This document shows, in pieces, positions 1 to 9,829 of a DNA stretch of 64,000 bases. The stretch is from Pseudidiomarina marina. Lineage in GTDB: Bacteria; Pseudomonadota; Gammaproteobacteria; Enterobacterales; Alteromonadaceae. The notes beneath the pieces were generated by a model that saw only the letters and a list, made by a program, of their open reading frames with translations, made no database searches and was not told where the DNA came from. The first letter of the stretch is position 1. Every line of letters starts with the position of its first letter. The translations under genes were made by a program, and so were the position numbers. The DNA lies in the NCBI RefSeq assembly GCF_003987045.1, contig NZ_PIPZ01000001.1, forward strand, positions 744,001 to 808,000. Direction: 5' to 3'.

Positions 1-674
1 GAACCGAAACTGCCAGCGGCAATCTGCGTGCTGGACAATTATTGCTATTACCCGCTGGGCAAGCCCACGCTTATGCTGCTCACAACGAGCAGCCCTGGAG
101 CATCTACTGGGCGCATTTTCAAGGTTCCGCAGCAGCGGCATGCCTCGAATTTCTTGAGCTAACCAACCAGCAACCGGTATTAACGCTAGCTCGTTGGCGG
201 CAACTTGTTCCAGTGGTTACCGATCTACTCAACTTGCAAACCCAGCGTCACCAATTTGCCGCAGCAGTCGTCGCAGCGAGCTTATTGCAGCGAATTATCG
301 CCGAATTGCCGCGCTTAACCGCAACCATGCAAGCACCACAAGGCTTTGATTTGCCAGCGCTGGAGCGCTTCATGTACAACAACTCTCATCGCGACTTAAG
401 CCTAGACGATTTTGCTGATTTTGCTGGTTTATCACGCTTCCATTTCAGCAAAAAATTTAAGCAATTCACAGGCACCAGCCCGATGCGTTACTTTAACCAA
501 ATTCGGGTTAAAATAGCGTGCCAGTTGTTAGATGCCTCAACCGATTCAATTCGTCAAATCAGTCAACAACTTGGCTTCGATGACCCATACTATTTTTCGC
601 GACTGTTTAAGAAAACGATGGGTATTTCACCGCAGTACTATCGCGAAAGTTCTGCCACCAAAAGCACTCAATAA
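1..674 (+). CDS. AraC-family transcriptional regulator (5' end outside window)
   Basis: The reading frame is open from position 3, so the true start lies upstream of the window and only about 223 residues are visible. The visible N-terminal part (LPAGQAHAY, then an aromatic-rich IYWAHF stretch) looks like the end of the cupin-type effector-binding domain of AraC regulators. The last ~100 residues form the double helix-turn-helix domain: a first HTH near LSLDDFADFAGLSRFHFSKKF and a second ending in the family signature (IRQISQQLGFDDPYYFSRLFK, then GISPQYYR). The protein should be a DNA-binding activator responding to a small molecule, probably a sugar. The effector cannot be read from the sequence. 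A DMT exporter starts 14 nt downstream in the same direction and may be co-transcribed. Confidence 0.9.
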   Translation, partial: TETASGNLRAGQLLLLPAGQAHAYAAHNEQPWSIYWAHFQGSAAAACLEFLELTNQQPVLTLARWRQLVPVVTDLLNLQTQRHQFAAAVVAASLLQRIIAELPRLTATMQAPQGFDLPALERFMYNNSHRDLSLDDFADFAGLSRFHFSKKFKQFTGTSPMRYFNQIRVKIACQLLDASTDSIRQISQQLGFDDPYYFSRLFKKTMGISPQYYRESSATKSTQ

Positions 675-688
675 ATAAGGAAAAAATT

Positions 689-1537
689 ATGTGGATACTT
701 TGGGCTGTAACCGCACTGTGGGCTGCAAGCTTTTCACTCATTGGAGAGTTTCTTGCCGGCCATGTCGACGGTTATATCGCCGTATTCATCCGCATGATCC
801 TTGCGTTAGCATTGTTTTTACCGCTGTGGCGCCCTGCTCGTCTTGCGTTTCGCCAGCAGTGGCAACTCGCGGTAATTGGTGCCATTCAAATTGGCGTGAT
901 GTATCTCTTTCTCTACCACGCGTTTCTTTATCTATCTGTTCCTGAAGTGCTTTTATTTACCATTTTTACGCCACTTTACGTGACGCTTATTGACGATGTA
1001 TTTTTCCAACGCCGCCATTTACCGGCTCGTTGGTGGCTCGCTGCGGTTGTCGCAGTCATTGGTGCCGCTGTCATCCGCTTTGAATCACTGAGCGATTCTT
1101 TTGTGATTGGTTTTTTACTGATTCAAGCAGCCAACCTATGTTTCGCTGCCGGACAAGTGTTTTATAAACGCCTTGAACTCGGTAATAGTCGCAATCAAGT
1201 ACACGCCTTCGCTCTATTCTTTATTGGTGCCACCGCCGCATCTGGTATAGCGATGGTACTCTTTGCCGACTTCTCAAAACTACCGACAACCCAGTTAGAA
1301 TGGGGCATTTTATTGTGGCTTGGCCTCGGCGCATCTGGCTTCGGTTACCTTGCATGGAACCTTGGTGCTAAGCGCGTGAACGTTGCGCAACTAGCCACCA
1401 TGAACAATATGCTTATTCCAGCTGGCTTGCTGATAAACTATGCGTTTTGGGGGCAAGCCGTAGACTGGCCACGGCTTGTCCTCGGTGGTGCCATATTGAT
1501 TAGTTCAGTATGGCTCGCGTCGAAACGACCGGATTAA
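689..1537 (+). CDS. EamA/DMT-family membrane transporter
   Basis: This 282-residue, very hydrophobic protein has about ten predicted membrane helices arranged as two EamA halves, the usual layout and length for inner-membrane drug/metabolite exporters. The N-terminus (WAVTALWAASFSLIGEFLAG) and the second-half pattern LGLGASGFGYLAWNLGAKR are typical of the family. The start ATG has an AAGGA ribosome binding site about 9 nt upstream. The gene follows the AraC regulator by 14 nt, so a regulator-exporter pair is plausible. The substrate is unknown; amino acids, amines and nucleosides are transported in related groups. The last codons overlap the 3' end of the convergent thiolase by 4 nt. Confidence 0.88.
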   Translation: MWILWAVTALWAASFSLIGEFLAGHVDGYIAVFIRMILALALFLPLWRPARLAFRQQWQLAVIGAIQIGVMYLFLYHAFLYLSVPEVLLFTIFTPLYVTLIDDVFFQRRHLPARWWLAAVVAVIGAAVIRFESLSDSFVIGFLLIQAANLCFAAGQVFYKRLELGNSRNQVHAFALFFIGATAASGIAMVLFADFSKLPTTQLEWGILLWLGLGASGFGYLAWNLGAKRVNVAQLATMNNMLIPAGLLINYAFWGQAVDWPRLVLGGAILISSVWLASKRPD

Positions 1538-2712
1538 ATCATTTCAACAGCAACAGCAACGGCTTCACCACCACCAATACAGAGCGATGTGACGCCACGT
1601 TTCTTGCCGCGTTGTTTCAACGCGTGTAGTAGCGTCACCAACAAGCGGGCGCCGCTCGCACCGATTGGGTGCCCAAGTGCGCAAGCACCGCCATGCACGT
1701 TCACTTTGTCATGGTCAATATCTAGTTGCTGCATGGCAAGCATCGTTACCATCGCAAACGCTTCGTTAATTTCCCACAAATCAACGTCGTCCTTGCGCCA
1801 TTTAACTTTGTCGAGCAATTTATTCATTGCACCAATTGGGGCCACGGTAAATTCAGCGGGAGCCTGCGAGTGTGTTGCATGCCCTACGACACGCGCTAAT
1901 GGTTTTAAACCACGAGCTTTCGCATCACTTTCGCGCATCAACACCAATGCCGCAGCGCCATCAGAAATCGAACTAGAATTCGCGGCCGTGATGGTGCCAT
2001 CTTTAGCAAAAGCTGGACGCAGACCAGGAATTTTCTCGGGCATCGCCTTACCCGGTTGTTCATCAATTTCAACCGTCACATCACCTTTACGCGTGCTGTA
2101 AGTCACTGGCACAATTTCATCTTTAAACAACCCGTCTTTAATTGCTGTTTGAGCTCGGCTCAAGGATGCTAAAGCAAAGTTATCCATCGCTTCACGACCA
2201 AGACCATACTGATCTGCAGTGCTTTGTGCGTAGCACCCCATTGCTTTGCCTTCATAGGCATCTTCAAGACCGTCCAGCATCATGTGATCATAAATGGCAT
2301 CGTGACCCATGCGGAAACCCGCACGCGCTTTCTTCAATAAATAGGGCGCATTCGACATGCTTTCCATGCCACCAGCAACCACCACATCAGCCGAGCCGAC
2401 ATGAATTAAATCATGGGCGAACATCACCGCTTTCAACCCAGAACCACACACTTTATTAATGGTTGTCGCACCAGCACTGCGTGGTAGCCCTGCATACAAC
2501 GTTGCCTGACGCGCAGGCGCCTGCCCTAAACCGGCCGGCAACACGTTACCCATAATGACTTCCTGCACATCGTCGCCCTGCAACCCACTCTCTGCAAGCG
2601 CCGCTTTAATGGCGATCGCGCCTAAATTGGGGGCGCTCACTTCGGTCAAACTGCCTTGAAAACCACCCATTGGGGTGCGTTTGGCGGCAACAATTACTAC
2701 TGCATCAGACAT
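1534..2712 (-). CDS. Acetyl-CoA C-acetyltransferase (thiolase)
   Basis: A 392-residue thiolase, the normal length of the biosynthetic/degradative acetoacetyl-CoA thiolase group. The nucleophilic cysteine lies in NKVCGSGLKA (about residue 88), the catalytic histidine in GGACALGHPIGASGAR (about 348), and the second cysteine in SLCIGGGEA (about 378). The likely reaction is cleavage of acetoacetyl-CoA with CoA to two acetyl-CoA. It is divergent from the liu operon, which ends with an acetoacetyl-CoA synthetase, so it would complete leucine breakdown and may share the control region with liuR. ACTCCC-type spacing (GGGAG, complementary strand) precedes the ATG. An acyl-CoA thiolase of broader range cannot be excluded. 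Confidence 0.93.
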   Translation of the reverse strand: MSDAVVIVAAKRTPMGGFQGSLTEVSAPNLGAIAIKAALAESGLQGDDVQEVIMGNVLPAGLGQAPARQATLYAGLPRSAGATTINKVCGSGLKAVMFAHDLIHVGSADVVVAGGMESMSNAPYLLKKARAGFRMGHDAIYDHMMLDGLEDAYEGKAMGCYAQSTADQYGLGREAMDNFALASLSRAQTAIKDGLFKDEIVPVTYSTRKGDVTVEIDEQPGKAMPEKIPGLRPAFAKDGTITAANSSSISDGAAALVLMRESDAKARGLKPLARVVGHATHSQAPAEFTVAPIGAMNKLLDKVKWRKDDVDLWEINEAFAMVTMLAMQQLDIDHDKVNVHGGACALGHPIGASGARLLVTLLHALKQRGKKRGVTSLCIGGGEAVAVAVEMI

Positions 2713-2736
2713 AAATACTCCCTTGAAGACCCACTT

Positions 2737-2825
2737 CGATATTAGCTATTGGATATTAGATATTAGCTCTGATGTATCGGGCTTTGGTGTTTTAACTAAT
2801 ATCTAATATCCAATAGCTAATATCG
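2737..2825. repeat. Family 1 heptamer inverted repeat, copy A
   Basis: Two perfect 30-nt arms (2737-2766 and 2796-2825) are exact reverse complements around a 29-nt loop. Each arm is a run of 7-nt units (GATATTA, GCTATTG, GATATTA, GATATTA). Near-identical arms occur at 61387-61466, and an expanded version occurs at 46139-46247. The loop starts with TCTGATGT, as does the loop of the 61.4-kb copy. This copy lies between the divergent thiolase and liuR, 18 nt from the putative LiuR operator, so it could affect both transcripts. It would form a long hairpin in RNA or a cruciform in DNA, and it carries no T-tract. Confidence 0.9.
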
Positions 2826-2843
2826 CTTTCGGGCTTTCTTACC

Positions 2844-2859
2844 TTTACGTTAACGTCAA
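2844..2859. promoter_or_regulatory. Putative LiuR operator (palindrome)
   Basis: TTTACGTTAACGTCAA is a 16-bp palindrome with one mismatch, centred at 2851/2852, 45 nt before the liuR start and about 130 nt before the thiolase start. MerR-family regulators bind such palindromes between -35 and -10 elements, and LiuR sites in gammaproteobacteria are reported as ACGT-containing palindromes. Assignment to LiuR is inference from position and symmetry. I cannot place the flanking -35 and -10 with confidence. Confidence 0.55.
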
Positions 2860-2903
2860 CTTGTTTTAAGCTTAACGCCCTCAACCATGACAAGCAAGCA
2901 AAA

Positions 2904-3335
2904 ATGAACGCAACAACCATCTACAGCATCGGCGAATTAGCCCGTGAATTCGACATCACCACTCGTAGCATTCGGTTCTATGAAGACCAAGGCCTGCTCT
3001 CGCCTAAACGGCAAGGCCAAACGCGACTTTATACGAATAAAGACAGAGTGCGTTTGAAGCTTATTCTAAGGGGTAAACGGCTTGGGTTCTCGTTGGCAGA
3101 AACCAAGAATTTGTTTGACTTGTATGACATGGAAAATAGCAGCGCACGCCAGCTACATACCGTTTTAGCGTTGATTGATGACAAGAAGATGTCACTCAAA
3201 CAGCAACTTGAAGATATTAAGGTTCTTTTAGTAGAACTTACGAACTTAGAAGATCGTTGTCGCGATGAACTTGCCGAAATTGAAGCAAATCAGTCCGCAA
3301 CGAGTTCTACAGCAGAAACTCAGGAGCAGTTATGA
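2904..3335 (+). CDS. liuR: MerR-family regulator of leucine/isovalerate degradation
   Basis: A 143-residue MerR protein. The N-terminal winged helix ([20 protein letters not shown], then [10 protein letters not shown]) is followed by the wing region [24 protein letters not shown] and a coiled-coil dimerisation helix to the C-terminus. There is no metal-binding cysteine set, as expected for a member sensing a CoA-type ligand or other organic effector. It is the first gene of the leucine operon and its stop overlaps the start of liuA by 4 nt (ATGA), the standard liuR position in gammaproteobacteria. It probably represses or activates its own operon through the palindrome at 2844-2859. Confidence 0.9.
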   Translation: MNATTIYSIGELAREFDITTRSIRFYEDQGLLSPKRQGQTRLYTNKDRVRLKLILRGKRLGFSLAETKNLFDLYDMENSSARQLHTVLALIDDKKMSLKQQLEDIKVLLVELTNLEDRCRDELAEIEANQSATSSTAETQEQL

Positions 3336-4501
3336 TTAGTCAGTATACCACCTTTAATTTCGGCCTCGGCGAAACCGCGGATATGATCCGTGAAACCGTG
3401 AATGCCTTTGCGCGTGATGAAATTGCACCACGCGCTGCGGAAATTGATGAAAAAAATGAGTTTCCTGCTGATTTGTGGCGCAAAATGGGTGATCTCGGCT
3501 TACTTGGCATGACCGTTCCTGAAGAGTTCGGTGGATCGGGTCTTGGTTATCTCGAACACGTTGTGGCAATGGAAGAAATTAGCCGCGCGTCGGCTTCCGT
3601 TGGTTTAAGTTATGGCGCACATTCAAACCTATGTGTGAACCAAATTGCACGCAACGGCACTCAGGCACAAAAAGAACAGTATTTGCCCAAATTATGTAGT
3701 GGCGAGCATGTTGGTGCGCTGGCGATGAGCGAGCCGAATGCCGGCTCTGACGTCGTGAGCATGAAGTTACGTGCTGAATTGCAAGGCGACCACTACGTGC
3801 TAAACGGCAATAAAATGTGGATTACAAATGGTCCTGATGCAGACGTACTTGTGGTTTACGCAAAAACCTCACCAGATAAAAACTCGCGCGGCATTACTGC
3901 CTTTATAATTGAAAAAGATTTCGCTGGTTTTAGCACCGCACAGAAACTCGATAAATTAGGCATGCGTGGTTCGAATACCTGCGAATTGGTATTTGACAAC
4001 TGTAAGGTTCCTGCTGAAAACGTTCTAGGCGAAGTCGATTGTGGCGTTGAAGTATTGATGAGCGGTCTTGATTATGAGCGCGCTGTGCTTGCAGCAGGTC
4101 CATGCGGCATCATGCAAGCTTGTCTTGATGTGGTGATTCCATACGTTCACGACCGCAAGCAATTCGGAAAAGCCATCGGCGAATTCCAGTTAGTACAAGG
4201 TAAAGTAGCAGATATGTACACCCGCACAAACGCAGCTCGTGCTTATGTGTATGCCGTAGCTCAATCATGTGATCGCGGCGAAACCACGCGCAAAGATGCC
4301 GCGGGAGCCATTTTGTATGCTGCTGAATTAGCGACACAATTAGCCCTTGATGCCATTCAATTACTGGGCGGAAACGGTTACATTAACGAGTATCCGACCG
4401 GACGCCTATTGCGCGACGCAAAATTATATGAAATTGGCGCCGGCACCTCAGAAATTCGCCGTATGTTGATAGGCCGCGAGCTATTCAGCGAGTCAGCTTA
4501 A
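3332..4501 (+). CDS. liuA: Isovaleryl-CoA dehydrogenase
   Basis: A 389-residue acyl-CoA dehydrogenase that oxidises isovaleryl-CoA to 3-methylcrotonyl-CoA with FAD and passes electrons to ETF. The family signature [15 protein letters not shown] and the flavin/substrate motif [17 protein letters not shown] are present. The GLDYERAVL motif places a glutamate (residue 249) where isovaleryl-CoA dehydrogenases carry the catalytic base, unlike most short-chain relatives. The C-terminal [19 protein letters not shown] motif is intact. Translation is coupled to liuR by the ATGA overlap, and liuB follows after 32 nt. Confidence 0.95.
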   Translation: MISQYTTFNFGLGETADMIRETVNAFARDEIAPRAAEIDEKNEFPADLWRKMGDLGLLGMTVPEEFGGSGLGYLEHVVAMEEISRASASVGLSYGAHSNLCVNQIARNGTQAQKEQYLPKLCSGEHVGALAMSEPNAGSDVVSMKLRAELQGDHYVLNGNKMWITNGPDADVLVVYAKTSPDKNSRGITAFIIEKDFAGFSTAQKLDKLGMRGSNTCELVFDNCKVPAENVLGEVDCGVEVLMSGLDYERAVLAAGPCGIMQACLDVVIPYVHDRKQFGKAIGEFQLVQGKVADMYTRTNAARAYVYAVAQSCDRGETTRKDAAGAILYAAELATQLALDAIQLLGGNGYINEYPTGRLLRDAKLYEIGAGTSEIRRMLIGRELFSESA

Positions 4502-4533
4502 TTTTGCGCAACTAATTATCAGGAGTCGCAATC

Positions 4534-6141
4534 GTGACGGTATTAACCAGCACAGTGAACCCAAAAGACGAAACATTTTTGGCCAATCAACAAGCCATGC
4601 AAGAAGTGGTTGATGATTTGTTTGCCAAAGCCGAACAAATTAAGCAAGGCGGCGGCCCAAAGTACCAAGAGCGTCATCTTTCTCGCGGTAAATTACTAGC
4701 CCGCCAACGGATCGAAAAATTACTTGATAGCGGTTCGCCATTTCTAGAGATTGGCCAATTTGCAGCATGGGATTGCTACGAAGATTACGTTCCAGCTGCG
4801 GGAGTGGTTGCCGGAATTGGTCGTGTTGAAGGTGTGCAATGTATGATTGTCGCCAACGATGCAACGGTCAAAGGCGGCACCTATTATCCGTTAACAGTGA
4901 AAAAGCATCTTCGCGCACAAGAAATTGCCGAGCGCTGTCACCTACCCTGTATCTATTTAGTGGATTCAGGCGGCGCTAACTTGCCGCGCCAAGACGAAGT
5001 ATTCCCAGATCGTGATCACTTCGGCCGTATCTTCTTCAATCAAGCCAACATGTCGGCAAAAGGAATTCCACAGATTGCTGTGGTAATGGGCCTATGTACT
5101 GCGGGTGGCGCGTACGTGCCAGCGATGGCCGATGAAAGTATCATCGTCAAGGAACAAGGCACAATTTTCTTAGCCGGACCACCGTTAGTTAAAGCGGCCA
5201 CAGGTGAAGAAGTAAGCGCAGAGGAGCTCGGTGGCGCCGATGTTCATACTCGCATATCTGGCGTAGCTGACCATTTTGCGATGAATGATGAACATGCCTT
5301 GGCTCTCGCCCGTCGCTCAGTCGCGCGCTTAAATTATCGTGGCGCACAACCAGTTCAGCCGAGCGCAGTAAAAGAGCCTCGCTTCGATGCGAAAGAGTTA
5401 TATGGCATCGTTGGTACCGACTTGCGTAAACCATACGACGTGCGTGAAGTCATTGCACGTATTGTTGATGACTCCGATTTTGATGAGTTTAAACAAAATT
5501 ACGGTAACACGTTGGTTACCGGTTTTGCTCGCATTCACGGCTACCCAGTCGGTATTGTCGCCAACAACGGCATTCTTTTCTCAGAATCGGCACAAAAAGG
5601 TGCGCACTTCATTGAGTTATGCGCACAACGCAAAATTCCATTAGTGTTTTTACAGAATATTACTGGCTTCATGGTTGGTAAAAAATACGAAGCTGAAGGT
5701 ATCGCAAAACACGGCGCCAAAATGGTTACCGCAGTAAGTTGTGCTCAAGTACCTAAATTCACTGTTTTAATTGGCGGTAGTTATGGTGCTGGTAACTACG
5801 GTATGTGTGGCCGTGCCTATGATCCAACGTTGATGTTCATGTGGCCAAATGCACGTATCTCGGTAATGGGCGGCGAACAAGCTGCCGGTGTCATGGCGCA
5901 AGTGACTAAAGATAATCTGGCGCGCAAAGGCGAAACAATGAGCGCCGAAGACGAACAAAAGCTTAAACAGCCAATTATCGATACCTATGAAAAGCAAGGT
6001 CACCCCTACTACGCTTCAGCACGGTTATGGGATGATGGCATTATTGACCCAGCACAAACGCGTACCGTTTTGGGGCTTAGCTTAGCCGCTGCCAACAATG
6101 CACCAATTGCCGACACCAAGTTCGGCGTATTCCGGATGTAA
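4534..6141 (+). CDS. liuB: Methylcrotonyl-CoA carboxylase, carboxyltransferase (beta) subunit
   Basis: A 535-residue carboxyltransferase that moves the carboxyl group from biotin on LiuD to 3-methylcrotonyl-CoA, giving 3-methylglutaconyl-CoA. The N-terminal half has the acyl-CoA site ([20 protein letters not shown], then [12 protein letters not shown]). The C-terminal half has the carboxybiotin site with the conserved [18 protein letters not shown] motif and [17 protein letters not shown]. The start is GTG with AGGAG 9 nt upstream. The length matches known beta subunits (about 535). Confidence 0.95.
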   Translation: MTVLTSTVNPKDETFLANQQAMQEVVDDLFAKAEQIKQGGGPKYQERHLSRGKLLARQRIEKLLDSGSPFLEIGQFAAWDCYEDYVPAAGVVAGIGRVEGVQCMIVANDATVKGGTYYPLTVKKHLRAQEIAERCHLPCIYLVDSGGANLPRQDEVFPDRDHFGRIFFNQANMSAKGIPQIAVVMGLCTAGGAYVPAMADESIIVKEQGTIFLAGPPLVKAATGEEVSAEELGGADVHTRISGVADHFAMNDEHALALARRSVARLNYRGAQPVQPSAVKEPRFDAKELYGIVGTDLRKPYDVREVIARIVDDSDFDEFKQNYGNTLVTGFARIHGYPVGIVANNGILFSESAQKGAHFIELCAQRKIPLVFLQNITGFMVGKKYEAEGIAKHGAKMVTAVSCAQVPKFTVLIGGSYGAGNYGMCGRAYDPTLMFMWPNARISVMGGEQAAGVMAQVTKDNLARKGETMSAEDEQKLKQPIIDTYEKQGHPYYASARLWDDGIIDPAQTRTVLGLSLAAANNAPIADTKFGVFRM

Positions 6142-6150
6142 GGAGGCGAT

Positions 6151-6936
6151 ATGGCTTACCAAGCAATTGATCTGACAGTCAATGGTCATGTGGCTTATCT
6201 GACGTTAAATCGGCCAGAGGTTCACAATGCATTCGATGACGGCATGATCGCTGAACTCTTGCATGCGCTAGGAAGCGTACGCGCAAATGACAATGTTCGC
6301 GTTCTCGTTTTGCAATCGAATGGCAAGAACTTCTCAGCGGGCGCTGATTTGGGCTGGATGCGCTCTATGGCTGCAAAAAATTACGATGAGAATATTGCCG
6401 ACGCGGGTGAACTATCGCGTCTCATGCAAGAGCTCGACGAGCTACCAAAACCAACCATCGCTTTAGTACAAGGCGCAGCATTTGGTGGCGCAGTCGGGTT
6501 AGCGGCATGTTGTGATATAACACTCGCGACGCCAGCTAGCAGCTTCTGTTTGAGCGAAGTAAAAATCGGCCTCATTCCAGCTGTGATTAGTCCGTATGTA
6601 ATGCGCGCCATCGGCACCCGTCAAGCACGTCGCTATATGGTTACCGCCGAGCGCTTTAGTGCCGATGTTGCCCACCAAATTGGATTAGTACACGAAGTCG
6701 TTGACGATCTACAAACCGCGGTGCGTCCATTAATCGATAGTTTGGTAGCCAACAGTCCTGCAGCCGTTACCGCGGCCAAGCAGCTTGCATTAGATATCGA
6801 TCAGCAACCGCTCAACGCAAATACACGACGCGTGACGATTGAACGTATCGCAGAAATTCGGGTTTCGGCAGAAGGTCAAGAGGGCCTCAGTGCATTTTTA
6901 GAAAAACGCGCGCCGAACTGGAAAACCACTCAATAA
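6151..6936 (+). CDS. liuC: Methylglutaconyl-CoA hydratase
   Basis: A 261-residue crotonase-fold enzyme, expected to hydrate 3-methylglutaconyl-CoA to HMG-CoA. The oxyanion-hole segments FSAGADLGWM (about 64-73) and VQGAAFGGAVGLAACCDI (about 106-123) are typical, as is LSEVKIGLIPAVISPYV after them. A GGAGG ribosome binding site precedes the ATG, which lies 9 nt after liuB. The specific substrate rests on the operon position between the two carboxylase subunit genes. By sequence alone the call would be enoyl-CoA hydratase/isomerase family. Confidence 0.93.
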   Translation: MAYQAIDLTVNGHVAYLTLNRPEVHNAFDDGMIAELLHALGSVRANDNVRVLVLQSNGKNFSAGADLGWMRSMAAKNYDENIADAGELSRLMQELDELPKPTIALVQGAAFGGAVGLAACCDITLATPASSFCLSEVKIGLIPAVISPYVMRAIGTRQARRYMVTAERFSADVAHQIGLVHEVVDDLQTAVRPLIDSLVANSPAAVTAAKQLALDIDQQPLNANTRRVTIERIAEIRVSAEGQEGLSAFLEKRAPNWKTTQ

Positions 6937-6949
6937 TTAAGGAACAGCA

Positions 6950-8908
6950 ATGTTGCAAAAATTGCTAATTGCTAACCGCGGCGAAATTGCTTGCCGCATT
7001 ATTAAAACGGCTCGAGAACTGGGTATTCGTACCGTAGCAGTTTACTCAGATGCAGATCGTCACTCCCAACACGTGCAGTTAGCCGATGAAAGTATTCATA
7101 TTGGTGCGGCACCCAGTGCGGAGAGTTACCTCGTCATCGACAAAATTATTGCCGCAGCAAAGAAAACCGGCGCCGACGCCATTCACCCAGGCTATGGCTT
7201 TTTGTCAGAAAACGAAGATTTTGCCGATGCGTGTGCTAGCAACAACATTATCTTTGTCGGGCCACCAACCAGCGCCATTGCTGCAATGGGTTCGAAGAGT
7301 GCTGCCAAGGCAATTATGAGCGAAGCTGGCGTACCACTGGTACCGGGCTATCACGGTAGCGAGCAAAGCGCTGATAAACTGCGCACCGAAGCCGAAAAAA
7401 TTGGTTACCCTGTGCTACTTAAAGCAGCCTACGGTGGTGGCGGTAAAGGCATGCGCGTGGTCGAAAACGCGAAACAGTTTGATGAAGCCTTAAGCTCAGC
7501 CAAACGCGAAGCACAAGCTTCATTTGGCAACGACAAAATGCTCGTAGAAAAATTCATCGGCAACCCGCGCCATGTCGAAATTCAAGTGTTCTGTGATGAG
7601 CACGGCAATGCGGTCTATCTCGCGGAACGTGATTGCTCAGTGCAACGACGCCATCAAAAAGTCATTGAAGAAGCCCCAGCTCCGTCCATGAGTACCAACA
7701 CCCGTCAAGCGATGGGTGAAGCTGCTGTGCGTGCTGCACAAGCCATTGATTATGTGGGAGCGGGAACAGTTGAGTTTTTGCTCGACACTGACAATAAATT
7801 TTATTTCATGGAAATGAATACCCGTTTGCAAGTTGAACATCCGGTCACGGAAATGGTTACGGGCCAGGACTTAGTCGCATGGCAGCTGATGGTGGCTAGT
7901 GGCGAGCCCCTACCACTTGCTCAAGATCAGATTGAAGTAAACGGCCATTCATTTGAAGCGCGAATTTATGCCGAAGACCCTGAGCACGAGTTTTTGCCAA
8001 GTACCGGAACGTTACATGTGCTGCAACCACCAACAAGCAGCGACTATGTACGTGTCGATAGCGGCGTTGTCGCTGGTGATGAGGTGAGCTCATATTATGA
8101 TCCCATGATCGCCAAACTCATTGTTTGGGGCGAAAATCGCACCGTTGCTTTGCGTCGACTGATTCAGGCGCTAAACGATTACCGCGTTGCTGGTGTGCGC
8201 ACTAATATCGACTTCCTACGTCGTATTGCGGGTCACAAGAAATTTGGCCAAGCTGAATTAACCACACGCTTTATTGAAAAGTATGAAGCGGATCTATTCC
8301 CAGACACCAGCCATTTAGTAAACGACTATGCGGTGATGGCAACTTTAGCTGAGCGTTTTACTGAAAAATCAGTTGATAACCAAAACCCATGGTTTACACA
8401 ACATAGTTTTCGTTTAAACCAACCCCGTCAATTTGCACTCAGTCTGCAATATGGTGAAACGCTGCATGATATCCAATTGGTTGAACGAGACCAAGCTTGG
8501 TATCAAATTGACCACAACGATGCGTGGCAAGCTGATCGTATTGGCGAACAATGGTTCTTTAGCAAGAATGGCCACCGCTTCCAAGCGCATATTTTGCGTG
8601 CAGATCACGACATTGTGGTGATGACTGAACATGCCAGTTTGCGGTTCAATCGTCATAACGTTACTGATACGCTTGAACAAGAAAAGGCAGCTGGTAGCCT
8701 CACTGCTCCTATGAACGGTACGGTTGTTCAAGTGATGGTTAAAGCTGGCGATACAGTGACTGCAGACCAAGCACTCGTAATTATGGAAGCGATGAAGATG
8801 GAATATACGATTCGTGCACCACGCGATGGCGAAGTTGCCCAAGTATATTATCAGGCTGGCGATCTTGTCAGCGATGGCGCCGAATTGATTAGTTTGAATG
8901 ATGAATAA
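6950..8908 (+). CDS. liuD: Methylcrotonyl-CoA carboxylase, biotin-containing (alpha) subunit
   Basis: A 652-residue protein joining biotin carboxylase and biotin carrier in one chain. The N-terminus (LIANRGEIACRIIKTARELG) starts the biotin carboxylase domain. The glycine-rich ATP loop is KAAYGGGGKGMRVV (about 160-173), and catalytic segments include FMEMNTRLQVEHPVTE. The C-terminal biotinyl domain carries EAMKMEY with the biotin-accepting lysine at residue 616. With LiuB it forms the ATP-dependent methylcrotonyl-CoA carboxylase. Related acyl-CoA carboxylases look similar, but the flanking liu genes fix the role. Confidence 0.95.
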   Translation: MLQKLLIANRGEIACRIIKTARELGIRTVAVYSDADRHSQHVQLADESIHIGAAPSAESYLVIDKIIAAAKKTGADAIHPGYGFLSENEDFADACASNNIIFVGPPTSAIAAMGSKSAAKAIMSEAGVPLVPGYHGSEQSADKLRTEAEKIGYPVLLKAAYGGGGKGMRVVENAKQFDEALSSAKREAQASFGNDKMLVEKFIGNPRHVEIQVFCDEHGNAVYLAERDCSVQRRHQKVIEEAPAPSMSTNTRQAMGEAAVRAAQAIDYVGAGTVEFLLDTDNKFYFMEMNTRLQVEHPVTEMVTGQDLVAWQLMVASGEPLPLAQDQIEVNGHSFEARIYAEDPEHEFLPSTGTLHVLQPPTSSDYVRVDSGVVAGDEVSSYYDPMIAKLIVWGENRTVALRRLIQALNDYRVAGVRTNIDFLRRIAGHKKFGQAELTTRFIEKYEADLFPDTSHLVNDYAVMATLAERFTEKSVDNQNPWFTQHSFRLNQPRQFALSLQYGETLHDIQLVERDQAWYQIDHNDAWQADRIGEQWFFSKNGHRFQAHILRADHDIVVMTEHASLRFNRHNVTDTLEQEKAAGSLTAPMNGTVVQVMVKAGDTVTADQALVIMEAMKMEYTIRAPRDGEVAQVYYQAGDLVSDGAELISLNDE

Positions 8909-8917
8909 GGATACCCC

Positions 8918-9829
8918 ATGAGTTTGCCGCAACAGGTAAGAATTGTTGAAGTAGGCCCACGCGATGGGCTGCAAAACGAGCAGGCTGTGCCCGTTGAGGC
9001 GAAAATTGAACTCGTGAATGCGTTGGCCCGAGCTGGATTGTCCTATATCGAGACCGGTGCATTTGTCAGCCCTAAATGGGTACCGCAGATGGCCGATAGC
9101 GCCGCTGTATTTACCGGTATCGAGCGCCTCGACGGTCGTACCTATGCCGCTTTAACGCCCAATTTGAAAGGCTTTGAAGCGGCTGTTGCTGCTGGTGCCG
9201 ATGAAGTCGCAATTTTTGGCGCCGCGTCAGAAGCTTTTAGCCAGAAGAATATCAATTGTAGCATCGCTGAGAGTCTTGACCGATTTGCTCCGGTTATCGA
9301 AGCAGCTCAAGCGCAAAATATGAAAGTGCGCGGTTACGTGAGCTGTGTTCTTGGTTGCCCGTATCAGGGTGAAGTTAGTCTTAGTGACGTCGCCTATGTT
9401 GCCGAAAAACTTTGGCAAATGGGCTGTTACGAAATTTCGCTAGGCGATACCATCGGTGTCGGTACCCCACTCCATGCGCAGCGAATGTTGAGCGCCGTAG
9501 CAGACAAAGTGCCGATGCAACAACTCGCATTACACTTCCATAATACTTACGGCCAAGCGCTTGCCAATATTTCTAGCTGCTTACCCATGGGCGTTGCAAC
9601 TATCGATAGCGCGGTAGCTGGGCTTGGCGGTTGTCCATATGCCAAAGGCGCAAGCGGCAACGTTGCCACCGAAGATGTGATTTACATGTTGCACGGTATG
9701 GGTATTGAAACCGGTATTGATCTTAACCAGCTGGTGCATGCTGGCGCGACAATTTGCCAACACTTAAATCATGGCCCGCGCTCAAATGTTGCACTAGCAG
9801 AACTAGCTAAACAGGAACACACAAAATGA
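8918..9829 (+). CDS. liuE: Hydroxymethylglutaryl-CoA lyase
   Basis: A 303-residue TIM-barrel lyase that splits HMG-CoA into acetyl-CoA and acetoacetate. The N-terminal [13 protein letters not shown] carries the metal-binding aspartate. [12 protein letters not shown] carries the metal-binding histidines, and the flexible loop [20 protein letters not shown] contains the active-site cysteine. These are the diagnostic HMG-CoA lyase motifs within the HMGL-like family. It lies 9 nt after liuD, and its stop overlaps the next gene by 4 nt. Confidence 0.95.
   Translation: MSLPQQVRIVEVGPRDGLQNEQAVPVEAKIELVNALARAGLSYIETGAFVSPKWVPQMADSAAVFTGIERLDGRTYAALTPNLKGFEAAVAAGADEVAIFGAASEAFSQKNINCSIAESLDRFAPVIEAAQAQNMKVRGYVSCVLGCPYQGEVSLSDVAYVAEKLWQMGCYEISLGDTIGVGTPLHAQRMLSAVADKVPMQQLALHFHNTYGQALANISSCLPMGVATIDSAVAGLGGCPYAKGASGNVATEDVIYMLHGMGIETGIDLNQLVHAGATICQHLNHGPRSNVALAELAKQEHTK

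Noticed and set aside
2142-2459. Open frames on the plus strand inside the thiolase gene
   Set aside because: They are antisense frames of a clear thiolase, without family similarity.
8414-8974. 186-codon minus-strand frame over the 3' part of liuD
   Set aside because: Long, but antisense to a well-conserved carboxylase, with no ribosome binding site and no recognisable motif.
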